Below are positions 62,776 to 64,000 of a DNA stretch of 64,000 nucleotides, in pieces (the first letter of the stretch is position 1; each line of letters opens with the position of its first letter). Source of the stretch: Pseudomonas sp. ERMR1:02. Lineage in GTDB: Bacteria; Pseudomonadota; Gammaproteobacteria; Pseudomonadales; Pseudomonadaceae. Location of the stretch: the NCBI RefSeq assembly GCF_002277815.1, contig NZ_NKJI01000003.1:248001-312000 (forward strand), read 5' to 3'. The notes beneath the pieces were generated by a model. That model made no database searches, was not told the origin of the DNA, and saw only the letters and a list, made by a program, of their open reading frames with translations. Made by a program: the position numbers and the translations under genes.

Positions 62776-63285
62776 TCAGAATCCGCGCATCAATCGCGAC
62801 ACCTTCCGCCACCACGATTCACGCCGATTGAACTGATCACCCGCCAGCAAACACGGCATATCCCGCAACCGAATCCACGGCTCATCCTGCCAGTGCAGCA
62901 TGCTGAGTGACATCTGCGGCCAACTCAGCACACTCAACGTCGGACGCTCGATGGACCGCAACGGTCGGGCATCACGCAAGGCAGGCACCACCTGACGCGT
63001 CAGCCACTCACGAAGTTGTCGATACTCGGGGCAGTAGTGATAGATCAACAGCGCGTACACACCGGATTCACTCACCACCAAGCGTTCTTCGGCTGTGCCG
63101 TAGGTCTCGATAAACATCATCTGCCATTGATCAGCGTCGAGCTTGCGCAGCATGCGCTCGTCAAGAAACTCACCCATCAAACGACCCAGCTCATGGGCGC
63201 AGAACCAGGGTTGGTTCTCCACCAAAAGTGCATGCAGGTGAGTTCTATGGCGAATGAACAGAGTCGGTACAAGTGGCTCAGGCAT
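62776..63285 (-). CDS. Bro-N domain protein (phage antirepressor-like)
   Basis: A 169-residue protein with a Bro-N domain: PWFCAHELGRLMG, then YGTAEERLVVSESGVYALLI and EYRQLREWLTRQVVPALRD. These are the typical early, middle and end segments of phage antirepressor N-terminal domains. The C-terminal approximately 55 residues are variable and end in an Arg-rich tail. GGAGG precedes ATG 63285, which lies inside the end of a leader ORF. No other phage genes are visible, so it is a lone regulator or a prophage remnant. Confidence 0.85.
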   Translation of the reverse strand: MPEPLVPTLFIRHRTHLHALLVENQPWFCAHELGRLMGEFLDERMLRKLDADQWQMMFIETYGTAEERLVVSESGVYALLIYHYCPEYRQLREWLTRQVVPALRDARPLRSIERPTLSVLSWPQMSLSMLHWQDEPWIRLRDMPCLLAGDQFNRRESWWRKVSRLMRGF

Positions 63286-63370
63286 GGCGTACCTCCAAGA
63301 GCGGAAGCACGGGATTCGAACGGCGGGAACGGCGAGTCACCTTCATCGTGAAGGTTCGATAGTCAGGCAT
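63278..63370 (-). CDS. 30-residue basic leader peptide overlapping the Bro-N start
   Basis: AAAGGAAATG at 63370 opens a 30-codon frame (MPDYRTFTMKVTRRSRRSNP, then VLPLLEVRHA) that ends with TGA at 63278-63280, overlapping the Bro-N ATG by 8 bp. It is rich in Arg. The good ribosome site and overlap suggest translational coupling; it may be a regulatory leader or a small protein. Confidence 0.55.
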   Translation of the reverse strand: MPDYRTFTMKVTRRSRRSNPVLPLLEVRHA

Positions 63371-63387
63371 TTCCTTTACCTCTGGCT

Positions 63388-63593
63388 GCTTTCTTAGGGC
63401 ATTCGTTAAGGGTGTCGGGAGCTAAGAAACCCACCAGAGACGGGCCGGACATATTCCCCTTTCGGGTCTTGTATTCGCCCACTCCCGACATAACGGGGAT
63501 TTTCTCGCAGGCGTAAAGAAACCGCAGGCGAAAAAAAGCCGCATGACTGTCGGGTGCGGAGGACCGCTCTGGTTGAGGCGTTTCTTAGGCGCC
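63388..63593. repeat. Cluster of four inverted/direct TTTCTTA(G) repeats with a large stem
   Basis: Related motifs are GCTTTCTTAGGGC (63388-63400, + strand), GCTAAGAAACCC (63421-63432, - strand), GCGTAAAGAAACCGC (63511-63525, - strand) and GGCGTTTCTTAGGCGCC (63577-63593, + strand). A 9-bp inverted repeat TGTCGGGAG/CTCCCGACA (63413-63421 and 63482-63490) encloses 60 nt. The cluster lies upstream of the leader peptide and Bro-N gene. Confidence 0.7.
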
Positions 63594-63931
63594 GAATTAA
63601 GAGCCTAGGGGTTCAATGACGGTCGGTCAACCCTTCAAAAACGTTCATCATTTTTTTTGCAGTAAGTTTAAATTTAACGAGGTACGTTTGAGGTTACGGT
63701 AAAGGGGGACGAATTGCCGACACACGCTGCGATCGGCCTATCATTGTCTCTGTGGAAATTGGAAATACTTTTTGGTGTCCGGAGCCAAACGCTCGAGGCA
63801 CTTCACTATCGACTATGTTCTGAGCTTTGGCTCCAGCCAGAGGGTTATATTGAGTTCGATTAAGACAGCCGTGGATGTATATTTTTGAGTAATCCTACAG
63901 GTGCTCGGCTGGACGCCAGTTAAAGCAGAGT

Positions 63932-63967
63932 GACATTCTCATATCTGAATGTAGATATGAGAATGTC
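63932..63967. repeat. Perfect inverted repeat with 15-bp arms
   Basis: GACATTCTCATATCT and AGATATGAGAATGTC flank the 6-nt loop GAATGT. There is no T-run after it, so it is more like an operator or recombination site than a terminator. Confidence 0.9.
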
Positions 63968-64000
63968 TTAATGCGGGCTGTTTGATTTCGCTTTTGGCAT

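Larger units (their letters stand above)
63371..64000. other. 630-bp region without a recognised gene
   Basis: It contains inverted TTTCTTA repeats and a long stem (63388-63593), a T8 run at 63651-63658, the AT-rich near-palindrome GTTTAAATTTAAC near 63667 and a 15-bp perfect inverted repeat (63932-63967). A 21-codon frame at 63543-63608 lacks a ribosome site. No other coding signal is convincing. Confidence 0.65.

Noticed and set aside
63300..63330. tRNA 3' remnant (GGATTCGAAC resembles a T-loop)
   Set aside because: The flanking bases do not pair as a T-arm, and the sequence lies inside the leader peptide frame.
63543..63608. 21-codon frame on the + strand
   Set aside because: It has no ribosome site and overlaps the inverted-repeat cluster; a peptide cannot be supported.
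1..64000. CRISPR array
   Set aside because: Repeated sequences are REP doublets and palindromes at scattered sites, not regularly spaced repeats with unique spacers.

Overview
The window comes from a Pseudomonas chromosome, most likely of the P. fluorescens group. The evidence is the high-GC codon use, the characteristic gene order (gtsABCD-oprB-mutarotase-hexR-zwf-pgl-eda; phaJ4-hydrolase-fadD2-fadD1; gntR-gntK-gntP) and the many Pseudomonas REP doublets (core GTAGGAGCGAGC/GGCTTGC) between genes. No tRNA, rRNA, IS element or CRISPR array was found.

Layout. 1-11.6 kb: glucose uptake and Entner-Doudoroff genes: end of an AGE-family epimerase, glucose ABC transporter gtsABCD, porin oprB, hexose-6-P mutarotase, regulator hexR, and zwf-pgl-eda. 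11.7-17.1 kb: a class-V aminotransferase, two small conserved proteins and an AaeB/AaeX/AaeA-like efflux operon. 17.1-22.7 kb: fatty-acid block (PhaJ4-type MaoC hydratase, lipase-like hydrolase, fadD2, fadD1). 22.7-31.5 kb: housekeeping and stress genes (CsbD, YihY, peptide deformylase, GNAT, desaturase), an ECF sigma factor coupled to a glycine-betaine-type binding protein, a secreted Cys-rich protein and a GST. 31.6-34.9 kb: gluconate regulator, kinase and permease. 35-57 kb: a solo Rhs protein, AlaC, LysE, GNATs, a DGPF/ECF sigma pair, LysR/PACE efflux, PiT phosphate transporter, ZntB-like channel, chemoreceptor, GlpQ, several regulator/target pairs and a secreted amidase. 57-64 kb: an accessory region with unknown proteins, a colicin-E3-type bacteriocin with its immunity gene, a Phd/PIN toxin-antitoxin pair and a Bro-N protein.

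The genes form a coherent carbon-utilisation segment. Glucose enters by OprB and GtsABCD, gluconate by GntP/GntK, and both feed the Zwf-Pgl-Eda route under HexR and GntR control. A-rich Hfq/Crc-type motifs lie at the start codons of gtsA, oprB, zwf, gntP and fadD2, suggesting shared catabolite repression.

Two points affect how the annotation should be read. First, eight genes are broken by ten single-base deletions, all in short homopolymers; restoring one base at each gives full-length reading frames, so sequencing error is the simplest explanation. Second, the most novel material is in the accessory end. It includes a small E3-type rRNase bacteriocin whose immunity protein has Gly where ImmE3 has its specificity Cys, a third immunity-like gene, and an approximately 131-bp direct repeat bracketing the toxin island. 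Two LexA-like boxes lie upstream of unexplained genes, and a Bro-N gene is preceded by a leader peptide and unusual TTTCTTA inverted repeats.
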